In this document: positions 36,058 through 45,473 of the stretch, piece by piece
Numbering within the stretch: position 1 is the first letter of the stretch
Layout of the letters: every line of letters begins with the position of its first letter
Assembly: GCF_019703855.1 (NCBI RefSeq)
Contig: NZ_AP024086.1
Coordinates: forward strand, 3,616,501 to 3,680,500
DNA from: Desulfomarina profundi
GTDB lineage: Bacteria; Desulfobacterota; Desulfobulbia; Desulfobulbales; Desulfocapsaceae
Length of the DNA: 64,000 bases
Reading direction: 5' to 3'
Position numbers and translations under genes: made by a program
The notes under the pieces: model-generated
The model's input: the letters and a program-made list of their open reading frames with translations, nothing else
What the model was told of the DNA's origin: nothing
Database searches by the model: none

Positions 36058-36880
36058 TTTCAATACGAACATAGTTCGGTTTTCCACGATTGACAGTTCG
36101 ATCATACCGAACAGCAGGCATACCAAATCCCATGACATATCCAATCTGGTAATCGTCTGGAATCTGCAGTCGTCTGCGCAGGGCAGGAACCAGTTCCGTG
36201 ATGGTCAACATGGCAAGACCGTTCCAGATGGTTCCCACGCCTCGACTCTGGGCATACAGTTCAAAAGTCGTCAAACTGATAATGGCATCATGCAGGGGAG
36301 CCGCACTCTCTTTATGGGCTGAAACGACCAGGAGATGAGGGGCACCGCGAAAGAGAATATCCACTCCATTCTGTTTCCACGCCTCCATGATATCAGAAAA
36401 CATTTCCATGCCTTCTGGCAGCCTGTCTTCGTTGATCAGCTTTTCAAGACCGGAAAAAGCTTCCTTTCGTATACTGTCCAATACATCCTTGTCATCCACC
36501 AGGCTGAACAACAGACGCCTGTCATTGTGACCACTGGGACCATGCCAGGCCACCTCGAGAAGCTTCTCAATCTCGGCAGGGTCCATGTTCTCGTCCTGAT
36601 AGTTCCTGAAAGATCGTCGACCCTTGATGAGTACCTCCATTTTTTCGGGATCTGGAAGATTTTTTCGCAGCTCCAGGACATCCTGAACAGTTGCACCGAG
36701 AAGAGACAGGGCTCCCTCACTGCATATGGCAAAACAGTGCAGACAATGTATACAATACTGCTCCATATCCTCCGGAATGATCGGTAGACCACCGTCCATT
36801 GCTATAATTGTGGCCGGACAATCACTTGCACACTGTCCACACCCTATACACAGATCCTCATCAATCTTGAAATCCAGCAT
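36053..36880 (-). CDS. Nitroreductase with N-terminal two-[4Fe-4S] ferredoxin domain
   Basis: 275 residues. Two cluster motifs, C-I-G-C-G-Q-C-A-S-D-C-P (residues ~11-22) and C-I-H-C-L-H-C-F-A-I-C (~43-53), precede a flavin nitroreductase domain from ~85 (R-R-S-F-R-N-Y-Q-D, then W-H-G-P-S-G-H-N, Y-V-M-G-F-G-M-P). The ferredoxin part would feed electrons to FMN. Proteins of this build are frequent in strict anaerobes; substrates are mostly unknown. The 3' end merges with a family 2 repeat, so the last residues may have changed. It sits 80 bp downstream of fabI, same strand. Confidence 0.9.
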   Translation of the reverse strand: MLDFKIDEDLCIGCGQCASDCPATIIAMDGGLPIIPEDMEQYCIHCLHCFAICSEGALSLLGATVQDVLELRKNLPDPEKMEVLIKGRRSFRNYQDENMDPAEIEKLLEVAWHGPSGHNDRRLLFSLVDDKDVLDSIRKEAFSGLEKLINEDRLPEGMEMFSDIMEAWKQNGVDILFRGAPHLLVVSAHKESAAPLHDAIISLTTFELYAQSRGVGTIWNGLAMLTITELVPALRRRLQIPDDYQIGYVMGFGMPAVRYDRTVNRGKPNYVRIEK

Positions 36881-36960
36881 TCTTTCTCCTGATTGTTCAT
36901 ATTTTACAATTGTTATTCAGATTGTCCATAAAACTCAGCCAATCTGAAATGTTCCTGTAT

Positions 36961-37773
36961 TCAACTCACCGCTTTCGTAATTATATCCTTATCGAAGTAA
37001 TTTACCTCCATTCCTGCGTCGACAACAATCGTCTGGCAGTTTATTCCAGATGATCGATCCGACAGTAGAAAGGCCGCCGTATTCGCCGCTTCCTGAGTGG
37101 TCAGTGCCTTTTTTCTCAAAATGGCCTTCTCGGCAAAAAGATAACTGTCCACATACCCCGGAATACCGGCCGATGCTGATGTTTTCAACAGACCTGCTGC
37201 AACCGCATTGAACCGAATATTGGAAAAATCGGAAAAGCTTTTTGCCAGGAAACAGAGAGAAGAATTCAAGGCCGCTTTCACCGGGCCCATGTAGCCATAA
37301 TTTTCCGCTGCCATTCTTGTGGTGGAGATGGTAATTGTCACAAAAGAACCGTCCCTGGCGATCAAATCCTTAAAATGGTTGGCAATGGCAATAAATGAAA
37401 AACAGGAAATATCAATTGCCTGGAGAAAGTCGGCTTTGATCGTTTCATGAAACGGTTTCATTCCTTCTGAATAATTGGCAAAGGCAATTGAATGAACAAT
37501 ACCGGCCACCCGGCCACCGTTCTCAGCATCAATACAGCTGGCAATTTCATCCCTGACCCGGACTATGTTTTCCTCATTCTCCACATCGCAGGTATAAATC
37601 CGGCTGTCAGGAAACAGCTTCTGGGCCGTTTTTTTTCTCTCCTCTGAACGAACCACATGGATGAGTTCAGCCCCTTCCGCCAGCAGGGTCTTTCCAATTA
37701 CTGCAGCCACCGATTTTTTATTGGCCAGACCGAAAACAATAAATTTTTTTTTATCTATGTTCAGAAAATTCAT
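36961..37773 (-). CDS. fabI: Enoyl-[acyl-carrier-protein] reductase (NADH), FabI type
   Basis: 270 residues, short-chain dehydrogenase fold. [11 protein letters not shown] replaces the usual G-x-A-x-x-x-S-I start, as in FabI. V-H-S-I-A-F-A mid-domain and the catalytic Y-x6-K (N-Y-G-Y-M-G-P-V-K) are present. The segment [15 protein letters not shown] matches the V-x-A-G-P-x-R-T loop of FabI with changes (L-L-K-T). It carries out the last reduction of fatty-acid elongation. The changes leave some chance that it is a FabI paralogue with another enoyl or quinone-like substrate. Confidence 0.85.
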   Translation of the reverse strand: MNFLNIDKKKFIVFGLANKKSVAAVIGKTLLAEGAELIHVVRSEERKKTAQKLFPDSRIYTCDVENEENIVRVRDEIASCIDAENGGRVAGIVHSIAFANYSEGMKPFHETIKADFLQAIDISCFSFIAIANHFKDLIARDGSFVTITISTTRMAAENYGYMGPVKAALNSSLCFLAKSFSDFSNIRFNAVAAGLLKTSASAGIPGYVDSYLFAEKAILRKKALTTQEAANTAAFLLSDRSSGINCQTIVVDAGMEVNYFDKDIITKAVS

Positions 37774-37892
37774 TTTTCTAAGAAATTATGTGATGTTAAT
37801 TACCACCCGGACCCTGCGATTGGCAGGCCAGGAAGATTCAAGTACAATTGTGCAGGCTGGATTCAGCTACCAATAGAGCCAGATATATCAAA

Positions 37893-38798
37893 TCATGTAC
37901 CTGTCCATATTATTCCCACAGCAAAAAGCAGACTGAAAACCAGGGAAAACTTCGCCGTCTTCGCCAGTGTCTCATTCAGATCCCTGCCCTCATTTTCACG
38001 AATTTCGCGGATAAGTTTCCACCCGTGGGGGAGTGTCAGCCACGGGAGAAAAATCATCGCCGAAACCGTACTGTTGCCCGCGACCATCATAATTGAAACA
38101 CTGTAACTGGCCCCAATCAAAACAATATACAGAACAATTGTTGCCCGTTTTCCAAGAATCACTGCCAAAGTATTTTTTCCCGCCTTCCGGTCAGTTTCCC
38201 GATCCCGAAGGTTATTTACAACCATTATTGCACTTATCAAAAGACCGGGTGGAATAGCAGCAGTAACTATAAATAGATTCAACTGGCCGGTCTGGATAAA
38301 GTATGTACCACAGACAGCTACAAGACCAAAAAAAATAAAGACAAAAATCTCCCCAAGACCGTGACTGGCAAGGGGGAAAGGACCACCACTGTACGCAAGA
38401 GCTGAAAGAATTGAAGCAACACCGATAAACAGGACAACGACTCCACCACTGTTCACCAGACAGGCGAAAAACAATGTAGTCAGCACCAGGGACCAGATTA
38501 TGGCCCGTTTGACGGATTCCGGCGGAATAAGACCGCTCTGGGTTACCCGGACAGGTCCCAAACGCTCACCGGAATCAATTTTGTTTTTTGCGTCAAAGTA
38601 ATCGTTGGCAAAATTCACCGCGACCTGAAGAGTAACCGCGCAGGCCAGGCAAATCAGTGCTGTGAAAGGCCTGAACCCTCCGTCCCGAAAAGCTGCAGCA
38701 GAACCCACTATCACCGGGGCCAGAGCCGCCGGCAGGGTTTTAGGTCTGGCTGCCTGAATCCACAGGGAAAATTTTGACTGTATATGCTGTTTAGCCAT
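37893..38798 (-). CDS. menA: 1,4-dihydroxy-2-naphthoate polyprenyltransferase (MenA-like UbiA family)
   Basis: 301 residues. ATG 38798 is chosen since M-A-K-Q-H begins the conserved part; a TTG two codons upstream is the alternative. R-P-K-T-L-P-A-A-L-A-P-V near residue 17 and the prenyl-diphosphate site N-F-A-N-D-Y-F-D-A (N-D-x-x-D) near 68 are typical of MenA, as is the second acidic motif N-L-R-D-R-E-T-D. About eight membrane helices. It attaches the isoprenoid tail in menaquinone synthesis, so the cell uses menaquinone. Confidence 0.88.
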   Translation of the reverse strand: MAKQHIQSKFSLWIQAARPKTLPAALAPVIVGSAAAFRDGGFRPFTALICLACAVTLQVAVNFANDYFDAKNKIDSGERLGPVRVTQSGLIPPESVKRAIIWSLVLTTLFFACLVNSGGVVVLFIGVASILSALAYSGGPFPLASHGLGEIFVFIFFGLVAVCGTYFIQTGQLNLFIVTAAIPPGLLISAIMVVNNLRDRETDRKAGKNTLAVILGKRATIVLYIVLIGASYSVSIMMVAGNSTVSAMIFLPWLTLPHGWKLIREIRENEGRDLNETLAKTAKFSLVFSLLFAVGIIWTGT

Positions 38799-38820
38799 TC
38801 TCAAAACCCAATTGCAGGAT

Positions 38821-38934
38821 TTAGTGCCTTACTCCTGAATTTCTGTCATAAAAAACAAGAAACCGGGGAAGGTGTTTTGAAATTAAATGGTTAGGTTTAT
38901 TTCCAAGGCACTTATACCCCCTTGTGGGGTGTTA
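38821..38934 (-). repeat. Dispersed repeat family 1, copy 3 (inverted)
   Basis: Reverse complement of the copies at 2271 and 7071: on the minus strand it starts TAACACCCCACAAGGGGGTA and ends AGTAAGGCACTAA. It fills nearly the whole 140-bp gap between the ABC permease stop and the menA start. Confidence 0.88.
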
Positions 38935-38938
38935 GAAA

Positions 38939-39694
38939 CTATTCAATAAACATGTGCCTGCTCACTTTCAGCTCAATGGAATAAATGCCGAAATAAAGCA
39001 GAACACCAAGCACTCCCATCCCCATGATCCCCGTATACATCTCAGGATAGAGAAGAACCTGATAGGTTTCGATGACGATGTAATACCCAAGACCGTAACT
39101 GGTCAACGACTGTTCTGCGATAAAGAGCACAGCGACAGCTGTGCCCACCGAAACCCTTAGCGCTGTGAGTACCGCTGGAATAGAGGCGGGAAGATATACA
39201 TATCTGAATAAGGCACGCCTCCCTGCACCAAGGGATTTTACGGAAAGAATCAGTTCCTTTTTCAACCCTGCCGCCTCATCACGAACCACAACCAGAATCT
39301 GGAAAAAAATAATTATGGCAATGAGCGTTATCTTTGAGAGATCGGTAATTCCCATCAGGACATAGATCACCGGCAGAAAAATAATTTTGGGAATGGGATA
39401 GATAAGTGCAATAAGAGGCCCCACCACCCGGTCAACCTTAGGCATCTGTCCCAAAGCAAGGCCAAGTGGTGCCGCAAGCAGGGTGGCAATCAAAATGGCT
39501 GCCAGTACCCTGGCCGCCGACGCCAGAAAATGCAGCCCCAGATCCCCGGTGATGATATTCCGGAAAAAAAGAGGCACAACCTCCACGGGAGAAGGAAGAA
39601 TGGGACGGTTGACAATCAGGGAAAAAATCTGCCACAGTCCAAAAAACATGACCAGTCCGGCAAAACTGCTCACCAGTGTTGCCCTTCTTTTCAT
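38939..39694 (-). CDS. ABC transporter permease, NitT/TauT type
   Basis: 251 residues with five to six membrane helices. Starts M-K-R-R-A-T; the ATG overlaps the stop of the ATPase gene (ATGA), so the two are translationally coupled. The cytoplasmic coupling loop (A-A-G-L-K-K-E-L-I-L-S-V-K-S-L-G-A-G) has the E-A-A-x3-G-type pattern of SsuC/TauC permeases. It moves a small organic anion or thiamine-like compound; the ligand is not evident. Last gene of a binding protein-ATPase-permease operon. Confidence 0.92.
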   Translation of the reverse strand: MKRRATLVSSFAGLVMFFGLWQIFSLIVNRPILPSPVEVVPLFFRNIITGDLGLHFLASAARVLAAILIATLLAAPLGLALGQMPKVDRVVGPLIALIYPIPKIIFLPVIYVLMGITDLSKITLIAIIIFFQILVVVRDEAAGLKKELILSVKSLGAGRRALFRYVYLPASIPAVLTALRVSVGTAVAVLFIAEQSLTSYGLGYYIVIETYQVLLYPEMYTGIMGMGVLGVLLYFGIYSIELKVSRHMFIE

Positions 39695-40503
39695 TGCGCT
39701 CCACTCATGTCGTTGAAAACACCCTGTTTGTTTGAAACAAGAATATCTTTCAGCTCCTCACAGCGTTGAATAAATTCGGGATTTTTTCTGCTGTCCAGCA
39801 TTCCCGAAAGATGATTTACAATAACGACCGGCTCCCTGTTGCATCGGTTACCAAGAACCAGGATCTTTTCCCCGAGAACAACTGCTTCTTCAATATCATG
39901 GGTCACCGTCAATGAGGTCAATCCAGACTCCCGATGAAAACCATTCATCACCCACTGCAGCTCTTCACGTATGGGAGCATCAAGAGCTGAAAAAGGTTCA
40001 TCCATCAGAAGCAGGTCAGGCTGAAGAACCAGAGTTCGGGCAATAGCCGCCCGCTGTCGCTGCCCTCTGGACAACTGGGAGGGAAACATCGATTTCAAGT
40101 GATCAATACCCAACCAGCTAAGCCAGTGCTCAACCCGTTCCTGCTCTTCCTTTTCATCCGGCCGAAGATCAGAGGGACTGTGTTTTCCGTCTGGTCCATA
40201 AAACTTTCTTATCTCAAGACCAAGTCTGCAGTTTTTTTCCACTGTTGCCCAGGGAAGCAGACCATGATCCTGAAGTACCAGCCCGGTGGACGGACGAGGT
40301 CGCTCTATTGATTTACCATCGATAAGAATCTTTCCAGTCGTCGGATGATTCAACCCTGCAATAAGAAAAAGCAGGGTTGTTTTGCCGCAGCCGGACGGAC
40401 CGATAATTGTCCAGGATTCCCCCCGTTTCACATGGAATGAAAAATCACAGAACAGGTTTGTTCCATCTCCATATTGAAAACTGAGGTCGCTGATACTGAT
40501 CAT
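39691..40503 (-). CDS. ABC transporter ATP-binding protein, NitT/TauT type
   Basis: 270 residues. Walker A G-P-S-G-C-G-K-T-T (~38-46), Q-loop Q-D-H-G-L-L-P-W-A, signature L-S-R-G-Q-R-Q-R (~146-153), Walker B L-L-L-M-D-E-P-F-S-A-L-D, and H-loop T-H-D-I-E-E-A are all complete. The Q-loop followed by L-L-P-W is characteristic of the nitrate/sulfonate/taurine group. It drives import with the neighbouring permease and binding protein. Confidence 0.95.
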   Translation of the reverse strand: MISISDLSFQYGDGTNLFCDFSFHVKRGESWTIIGPSGCGKTTLLFLIAGLNHPTTGKILIDGKSIERPRPSTGLVLQDHGLLPWATVEKNCRLGLEIRKFYGPDGKHSPSDLRPDEKEEQERVEHWLSWLGIDHLKSMFPSQLSRGQRQRAAIARTLVLQPDLLLMDEPFSALDAPIREELQWVMNGFHRESGLTSLTVTHDIEEAVVLGEKILVLGNRCNREPVVIVNHLSGMLDSRKNPEFIQRCEELKDILVSNKQGVFNDMSGAQ

Positions 40504-40515
40504 TGGAATCAGGGA

Positions 40516-41466
40516 TTATTCCGGGAGAAAATCGAGAGTGATGGAATCCTCATACTTTAGTGCTCCCTTCAACAGTTTTTTCTCCACCATCCAGTTCATG
40601 ACATCTTCCCACTGCCCAGGAGTGGGAAGAGCTTTCACAGGAAAAGGCGGGATAGCAAAACTCTTCTGCACATTTCCGGGTACTCTTATTTTTTTTAACA
40701 TCAGCGCCCTGTATTTTTGCGGATCAGCATTCAACTCGGTAACTGCCCTGTCCCAGGCAACCATGAATTTTTTCACAGTCTCTTTTTTTTCTTCAAGACT
40801 GGCAGTTGAAAAACTAATGACACTGCAACTGACGTCTCCAAGACTTGTATCATTGACTATTTCAACAGCTCCCGCGGCCAGAGCACTGGTTCCCAGGGGA
40901 TCAGGCAGGGTGGCGGCCTTTATCTGACCGGAAAGAAGAAGCTGCAGACGTTCAGGCAGTACCGGTACGGATTTATAGACTCTATTTTTCTTCCCGACAC
41001 CTCCGGCAGCAAGAAGGCGATCACTGATATATTCAATTACCGTGTTTTTTGAAATACCGATCGGGACACCAGCCAGCTCGGTAACACCTTTAATCCCACT
41101 TCCCGGTGCTCCAAGAACCCTGAAAAGAGGGGCATCACCAAGGGGAGATCTGGCAATTCCAACAATTTTGACCATGTTTTTCTTCCGGTTGAACATGGCC
41201 GCACCGGAAATTTCGTTGATCATGCCATCAATTCTTCCCGCCTGCATCAACTGATCCCTCTCAAGAGCGCTTCCCACGGCAAGCGTTTCCACTACAATAC
41301 CAAGATCTTTGAAATAATTATTTTCCTCAGCGACAAAGACGGGTAAAACATCCGGAATTGGCAGCAATGCCATACGCAGCTGTTTTCCTCCACCACTGCC
41401 CTGTGCTGATACGGTTAACACCAGAAAAACCAACAACCAAATTGAAAATAAAAGAAATTTTTTCAT
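40516..41466 (-). CDS. Periplasmic binding protein of the NMT1/THI5/SsuA group
   Basis: 316 residues. ATG 41466 is chosen so the signal peptide (M-K-K-F-L-L-F-S-I-W-L-L to S-A-Q-G) begins at the start. Two-lobe type II binding fold: P-V-F-V-A-E-E-N-N-Y-F-K-D-L-G-I near 47 (typical A-x-x-x-G-x-F-x-x-x-G-L), G-V-P-I-G-I-S-K-N-T, and L-P-D-P-L-G-T. First gene of the ABC operon. Ligands of the group include aliphatic sulfonates, taurine, nitrate and pyrimidine precursors of thiamine. Confidence 0.9.
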   Translation of the reverse strand: MKKFLLFSIWLLVFLVLTVSAQGSGGGKQLRMALLPIPDVLPVFVAEENNYFKDLGIVVETLAVGSALERDQLMQAGRIDGMINEISGAAMFNRKKNMVKIVGIARSPLGDAPLFRVLGAPGSGIKGVTELAGVPIGISKNTVIEYISDRLLAAGGVGKKNRVYKSVPVLPERLQLLLSGQIKAATLPDPLGTSALAAGAVEIVNDTSLGDVSCSVISFSTASLEEKKETVKKFMVAWDRAVTELNADPQKYRALMLKKIRVPGNVQKSFAIPPFPVKALPTPGQWEDVMNWMVEKKLLKGALKYEDSITLDFLPE

Positions 41467-41478
41467 CACTCCAGCCAT

Positions 41479-41806
41479 CCAGCAAAATTGAGTTTGTGTT
41501 TATGTACTGTGTTTCCCCTGTTCGAAAAATCGTCCCAGGGCAAAACCACAGCATCATTTTTTCGGTTCAGCAGTCTTTAGATAGCATAAATCCACCCACT
41601 TTTACAGCCCATTCAGAAAACCTGCCACTTTGCCATGGTATTTCCGGGAAGCATGCTGTATAAAATCTATGACAAATTACTTTTAAAAGATTCTAACATA
41701 TTGAAAGTTCATTACAAATTTTTCCTGTTGAATTTAAAACTCAAGTCTGCCGGAAAGAGAGCGAAAGAATTGACAACCCTTCAAATCGTATCGCGATAAT
41801 TACTTT
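41479..41806. other. Divergent promoter gap
   Basis: No gene or repeat recognised. Before the hydantoinase gene, TTGACA (41770-41775) and GATAAT (41795-41800) stand 19 bp apart and only 6 bp from the ATG, with no Shine-Dalgarno. That would give a leaderless or nearly leaderless mRNA if this is the promoter. Confidence 0.3.
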
Positions 41807-43456
41807 ATGGAAACCTATATAATCGGCATAGACACTGGCGGAACATACACTGATGGTGTTCTCATTGAAACCGAAACCGGAAATATTGTCACCGTCGCCA
41901 AGAAACCGACAACCCGTTTTCAGCTGTCCTCTGGTGTCAGCGAGGTTTTGAAAACACTCATGAAACAATCCGGCCTCACCCCGGAACAGGTGACACAGGT
42001 AGCAGTTTCCTCCACGCTTGCCACCAACAGTGTTGTGGAAAAACGCGGCGCCCGGGTTGCCGTTCTTGTTATCGGTTATGTAAAACATTTCAAACTGCCG
42101 GTCAAAGCAGTGCTCTACATCAAGGGGGGACACAATCTCCAGGGCGAGGAGGAAGAACCCCTTGATATTGACTATCTCGTCAGCCTTATCCATGGCCTGA
42201 AAAATGAGGTTGACAGTTACGCGGTCTGTTCAGCCATGTCCATTAAAAACCCGGCTCATGAACTTGTTACGGAAAAAGCCATCTCAATGATAGACCCCAA
42301 ACCCGTTTTCTGCTCCCACCGGGTCAGTAGCCAGGCCGGCATGGAAGAGCGAGCAGCCACTGCCGCTCTGCACGCCAGGTTAATGCCTGTGATGACAGAA
42401 TTCATGGAAGGAGTCTCAAGCGCACTAACCGAATGCAAACTGACCTGCCCTGTATTAACAGTTGCAGGAAACGGGGCTTTGCTTCCCGCTGAAAAAGCTG
42501 TTCTTCAAGCAGGCCTCACAGTGGCCAGCGGTCCTGCATGCAGCGCTGTTTTCGGTGCTCAAGCCGCAGCCCTCAAAGATTGTCTGGTTGTCGATATTGG
42601 TGGAACCACGACCGATATCACCATGATAAAAGACGGCTCCCCCACACTTTTAAATGATGGTTGCAATATAGGAGCGTGGAAGACCCATGTTGAAGCAATC
42701 GACATGCACACCGGCGGTATAGGAGGTGACAGTTTTGTCCATGTTGGCAAAAAAGGCGATATCACTGTCGGGCCGATTCGCGTGATTCCCCTGGCCATGA
42801 AAACAGATGGACCACCGGTTGAAACCTGGCTTGGGTCCGGAGATTCCTGCCAGCTTCTTGTTCGTGGCCCCGGACTGGAAACCGACGAACTGAAACAGCT
42901 CATGGGAACAAATGGCTGGACAACTCCCGCTATCATAAGAAAAAAGACCGGAACAGGCAGTATCTCCCTTGAGAAGGTCATTGACAGGCTTATAAGGCAG
43001 CAGCAACTGCAGGAGTACGGGTTCACGCCGACAGATGCCCTGCATGTCCTGAACAGGCTTCATATAGGCAACAGGGAAATTGCTGTCCGAAGTGCTGATA
43101 TCCTCGGAAAAACCGTGGGACTGAGCGGCCGGGAGTTTGCAAAAAAAATCCTGGAAATGACCAGAGATAAAATCGAAACATTGATCATCAAATCTGTCAT
43201 CCACTCAATTCAGGGCAAATCATTGACCGGATTTCTTGACAAAACCAGGAATCATCCCGTTCTTGGGGTAAGCTTTTCCCTGAAAATCCCCCTGGTGGGT
43301 ATCGGCGGTTCTGCGCAGTGTTTCCTGCCTGAAATTGCTGAAAAACTGCGAACCACCGTCACCTTTCCGCAATATGGGGAAGTCGGTAACGCTGTCGGGG
43401 CAGCCATTCAGGTACAAAAATCACAGACCATCACTGCCCATTCAGAAAATTCTTGA
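41807..43456 (+). CDS. Hydantoinase/oxoprolinase family protein (HyuA-like)
   Basis: 549 residues. N-terminal G-I-D-T-G-G-T-Y-T-D-G-V and V-A-V-S-S-T-L-A-T-N-S-V-V mark the HyuA N-domain. The ASKHA-type core has V-V-D-I-G-G-T-T-T-D-I-T (second phosphate loop) and, near the end, V-G-I-G-G-S-A. It resembles ATP-dependent hydantoinase/5-oxoprolinase alpha subunits but stands alone with no HyuB partner and is shorter than the ~690-residue standard form. Its 3' end overlaps the convergent proC gene by 26 bp. Substrate unknown; the overlap with proC is positional only. Confidence 0.88.
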   Translation: METYIIGIDTGGTYTDGVLIETETGNIVTVAKKPTTRFQLSSGVSEVLKTLMKQSGLTPEQVTQVAVSSTLATNSVVEKRGARVAVLVIGYVKHFKLPVKAVLYIKGGHNLQGEEEEPLDIDYLVSLIHGLKNEVDSYAVCSAMSIKNPAHELVTEKAISMIDPKPVFCSHRVSSQAGMEERAATAALHARLMPVMTEFMEGVSSALTECKLTCPVLTVAGNGALLPAEKAVLQAGLTVASGPACSAVFGAQAAALKDCLVVDIGGTTTDITMIKDGSPTLLNDGCNIGAWKTHVEAIDMHTGGIGGDSFVHVGKKGDITVGPIRVIPLAMKTDGPPVETWLGSGDSCQLLVRGPGLETDELKQLMGTNGWTTPAIIRKKTGTGSISLEKVIDRLIRQQQLQEYGFTPTDALHVLNRLHIGNREIAVRSADILGKTVGLSGREFAKKILEMTRDKIETLIIKSVIHSIQGKSLTGFLDKTRNHPVLGVSFSLKIPLVGIGGSAQCFLPEIAEKLRTTVTFPQYGEVGNAVGAAIQVQKSQTITAHSENS

Positions 43457-44276
43457 CCATTTGCTCACCGAGTTCCATTGACCTGTTTGTGGCCGCCTCC
43501 ACTGCATCAATAATAGTCGTTCGCAACCCCCCCTGTTCAAGGGTATGAATGCCGGCAATGGACGTTCCCCCCGGCGAGGTAACCCTGTCTTTCAGTTGTC
43601 CGGGATGTTCATTTGATTCCAGCAGGAGTTTGGCTGAGCCCATAACAGTCTGGGCAGAGAGAAGCAGGGAATCCCGCCTGGAAAGCCCCATTTTCACCCC
43701 GGCATCGGCCATGGCATCAATAATGAGAAAAACATAGGCCGGTCCACTGCCTGAAAGACCGGTGAAAGCATCCATCAATATATTTTCCTGAATAAAGACA
43801 CTGATACCCACAGAGTCAAAAATGGCCTTGGCTATATCAACGTCACCCTCAAGCACAAACTCCCCGGCAGCTATGGCAGTGGCACTCTCCTTGACAAAAG
43901 CGCAGATATTGGGCATAACCCTGATCAATCGTAGCTCTTTTCCCAGCCCCGACGCTATGGCCGCCAGGGGAACACCCGCTGCTATGGAAATCACCAGCTT
44001 TGATTTATCAAGGACATTGGCCGTCTCCTTTAAAACCGAGGCAAGAATCTGCGGTTTTGTCGCGTAGATGATAACCTCGGACCGTTCCACAACCTCTACG
44101 TTACTGGTGGTTGTGGCAATATTATATTTTTCCCGCATCTCCACCAGGGGTTCTTCACGGATATCTGAGCAGATTATGTTTTCAGGAACTGTTGCCCCTG
44201 ACAGCACAAGACCGCTGATAAGCGCTTCCCCCATATTACCACTGCCGATGAATCCGATTTTTTTTTCTTTCAGCAT
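43431..44276 (-). CDS. proC: Pyrroline-5-carboxylate reductase
   Basis: 281 residues. ATG 44276 is chosen by AAAGGAG. N-terminal Rossmann motif I-G-F-I-G-S-G-N-M-G-E-A-L, then A-T-K-P-Q-I-L, R-V-M-P-N-I-C-A and, near the C-terminus, the ProC signature V-T-S-P-G-G-T-S-I-A-G-I-H-T-L. It reduces pyrroline-5-carboxylate to proline with NAD(P)H. Convergent with and overlapping the hydantoinase gene. Confidence 0.96.
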   Translation of the reverse strand: MLKEKKIGFIGSGNMGEALISGLVLSGATVPENIICSDIREEPLVEMREKYNIATTTSNVEVVERSEVIIYATKPQILASVLKETANVLDKSKLVISIAAGVPLAAIASGLGKELRLIRVMPNICAFVKESATAIAAGEFVLEGDVDIAKAIFDSVGISVFIQENILMDAFTGLSGSGPAYVFLIIDAMADAGVKMGLSRRDSLLLSAQTVMGSAKLLLESNEHPGQLKDRVTSPGGTSIAGIHTLEQGGLRTTIIDAVEAATNRSMELGEQMVKNFLNGQ

Positions 44277-44324
44277 AAATTGTATTTCTCCTTTTTCGTC
44301 TCCTGAATCCGTCACGAATCCAGA

Positions 44325-45473
44325 TTACAGATTTCTGGCCTTGTTCCGGGATTTAAAGGTGACCCGGTGATACAGTTTTGTTATCGCCTTCTGGGAAAGG
44401 CTTCGCACCCCGGCAACCGGGTTTTTTATCCGCATGGTTGAACGATTACGGATCACCTTTCCAGCAGTTTCTGTTTTGATTTCCTCGTTCTTCTTTGAAA
44501 TCTGCCGATCCAGAATGGCAAAAAGATTCTCTTCTTCCAGTACTCTCCGCCGGGCTTCAATTATATACGGTAACCTGTCTTCGTATTCATTATTATTAAT
44601 ATGACTGCTGATAATCTCTCTGGAACGGTTGTAATCATTGATATCGATCGGAATAAAACTCTCTTTCGGGAAGTAATCCGCCGCATTCGGCGCACCGTGG
44701 TAAAACGGCAGAGTATACCCCAAAAAGGCATCCGGCAGTTTTTCCGTCAGATGATGGTTGTATACATGGTTTTCCACTGCAATATGATACTGATAAGGAT
44801 CAAGAGCCTCTGCCTTATCATCCATGGGATTGACACCATGCCCGAAAATATCCAGTTCAGGTAGATCATCCTTGAGTCGCCAGGTAAAATCAACCCGGGT
44901 GGAATGGAGGGTAATATTTCCTTTTCGCTGGGAACAGACTGTTGAAATTGTCTTTGTTTTTTCCGGTGGTTTCATGGCTGCAATCTCATCGTAGGTAATA
45001 AACTCTCCGCCCCCGAAAGGCAGACCGTAATGCCATACGAGCCCAGGATGATGATAGATGCAGTCAGGATGCTTCATTGCCCAGGGTTCCTGGAAAGTGA
45101 GAATACACCCGAACTGACGAAGATAATCTGACCCAAAAACAGTAATTGTGGACGGCTCCCCGGTTATCAGCATCGTTCTTTCCCGGGAACAGGCCAGCTT
45201 TTCTTCCGTCAGAAATCCGTCTTCAGGCAAATCATGATAGACAACCAGCCAGTCATACTCGCGAAAATCCACATCAAAAACAAAACGGCAGTTTTTCCAT
45301 TGAGGAATCCCTCCTGGAAACTGCCTGAGAAACCCCTCCGGAGAACCTCCCCGTTTCAGTCCTCTGTGCATGAACTTCACGGTAATGAGTCCCTCTTTCC
45401 CCGATACGGAAGCAGCAGCTTCGCTCTCTTTTTCGCTTATAGAACCGGAAAATGAAAAAAATTTTTTCGACAC
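44325..45473 (-). CDS. GT10-family-like (alpha-1,3/4-fucosyltransferase type) glycosyltransferase
   Basis: 382 residues from GTG 45473. The C-terminal half holds the family block: A-V-E-N-H-V-Y-N-H-H-L-T-E-K-L-P-D-A-F, then P-F-Y-H-G-A-P-N-A and F-P-K-E-S-F-I-P-I-D, equivalent to the E-N-x-x-x-x-Y-x-T-E-K and S-F-I-x-V sites that bind the GDP-sugar in fucosyltransferases. The N-terminal half (Y-D-W-L-V-V-Y-H-D-L-P) is poorly conserved, as usual. A Lys/Arg-rich tail may peripherally attach it to the membrane. It would act on a surface polysaccharide or lipopolysaccharide; donor sugar not determined. Confidence 0.8.
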   Translation of the reverse strand: MSKKFFSFSGSISEKESEAAASVSGKEGLITVKFMHRGLKRGGSPEGFLRQFPGGIPQWKNCRFVFDVDFREYDWLVVYHDLPEDGFLTEEKLACSRERTMLITGEPSTITVFGSDYLRQFGCILTFQEPWAMKHPDCIYHHPGLVWHYGLPFGGGEFITYDEIAAMKPPEKTKTISTVCSQRKGNITLHSTRVDFTWRLKDDLPELDIFGHGVNPMDDKAEALDPYQYHIAVENHVYNHHLTEKLPDAFLGYTLPFYHGAPNAADYFPKESFIPIDINDYNRSREIISSHINNNEYEDRLPYIIEARRRVLEEENLFAILDRQISKKNEEIKTETAGKVIRNRSTMRIKNPVAGVRSLSQKAITKLYHRVTFKSRNKARNL

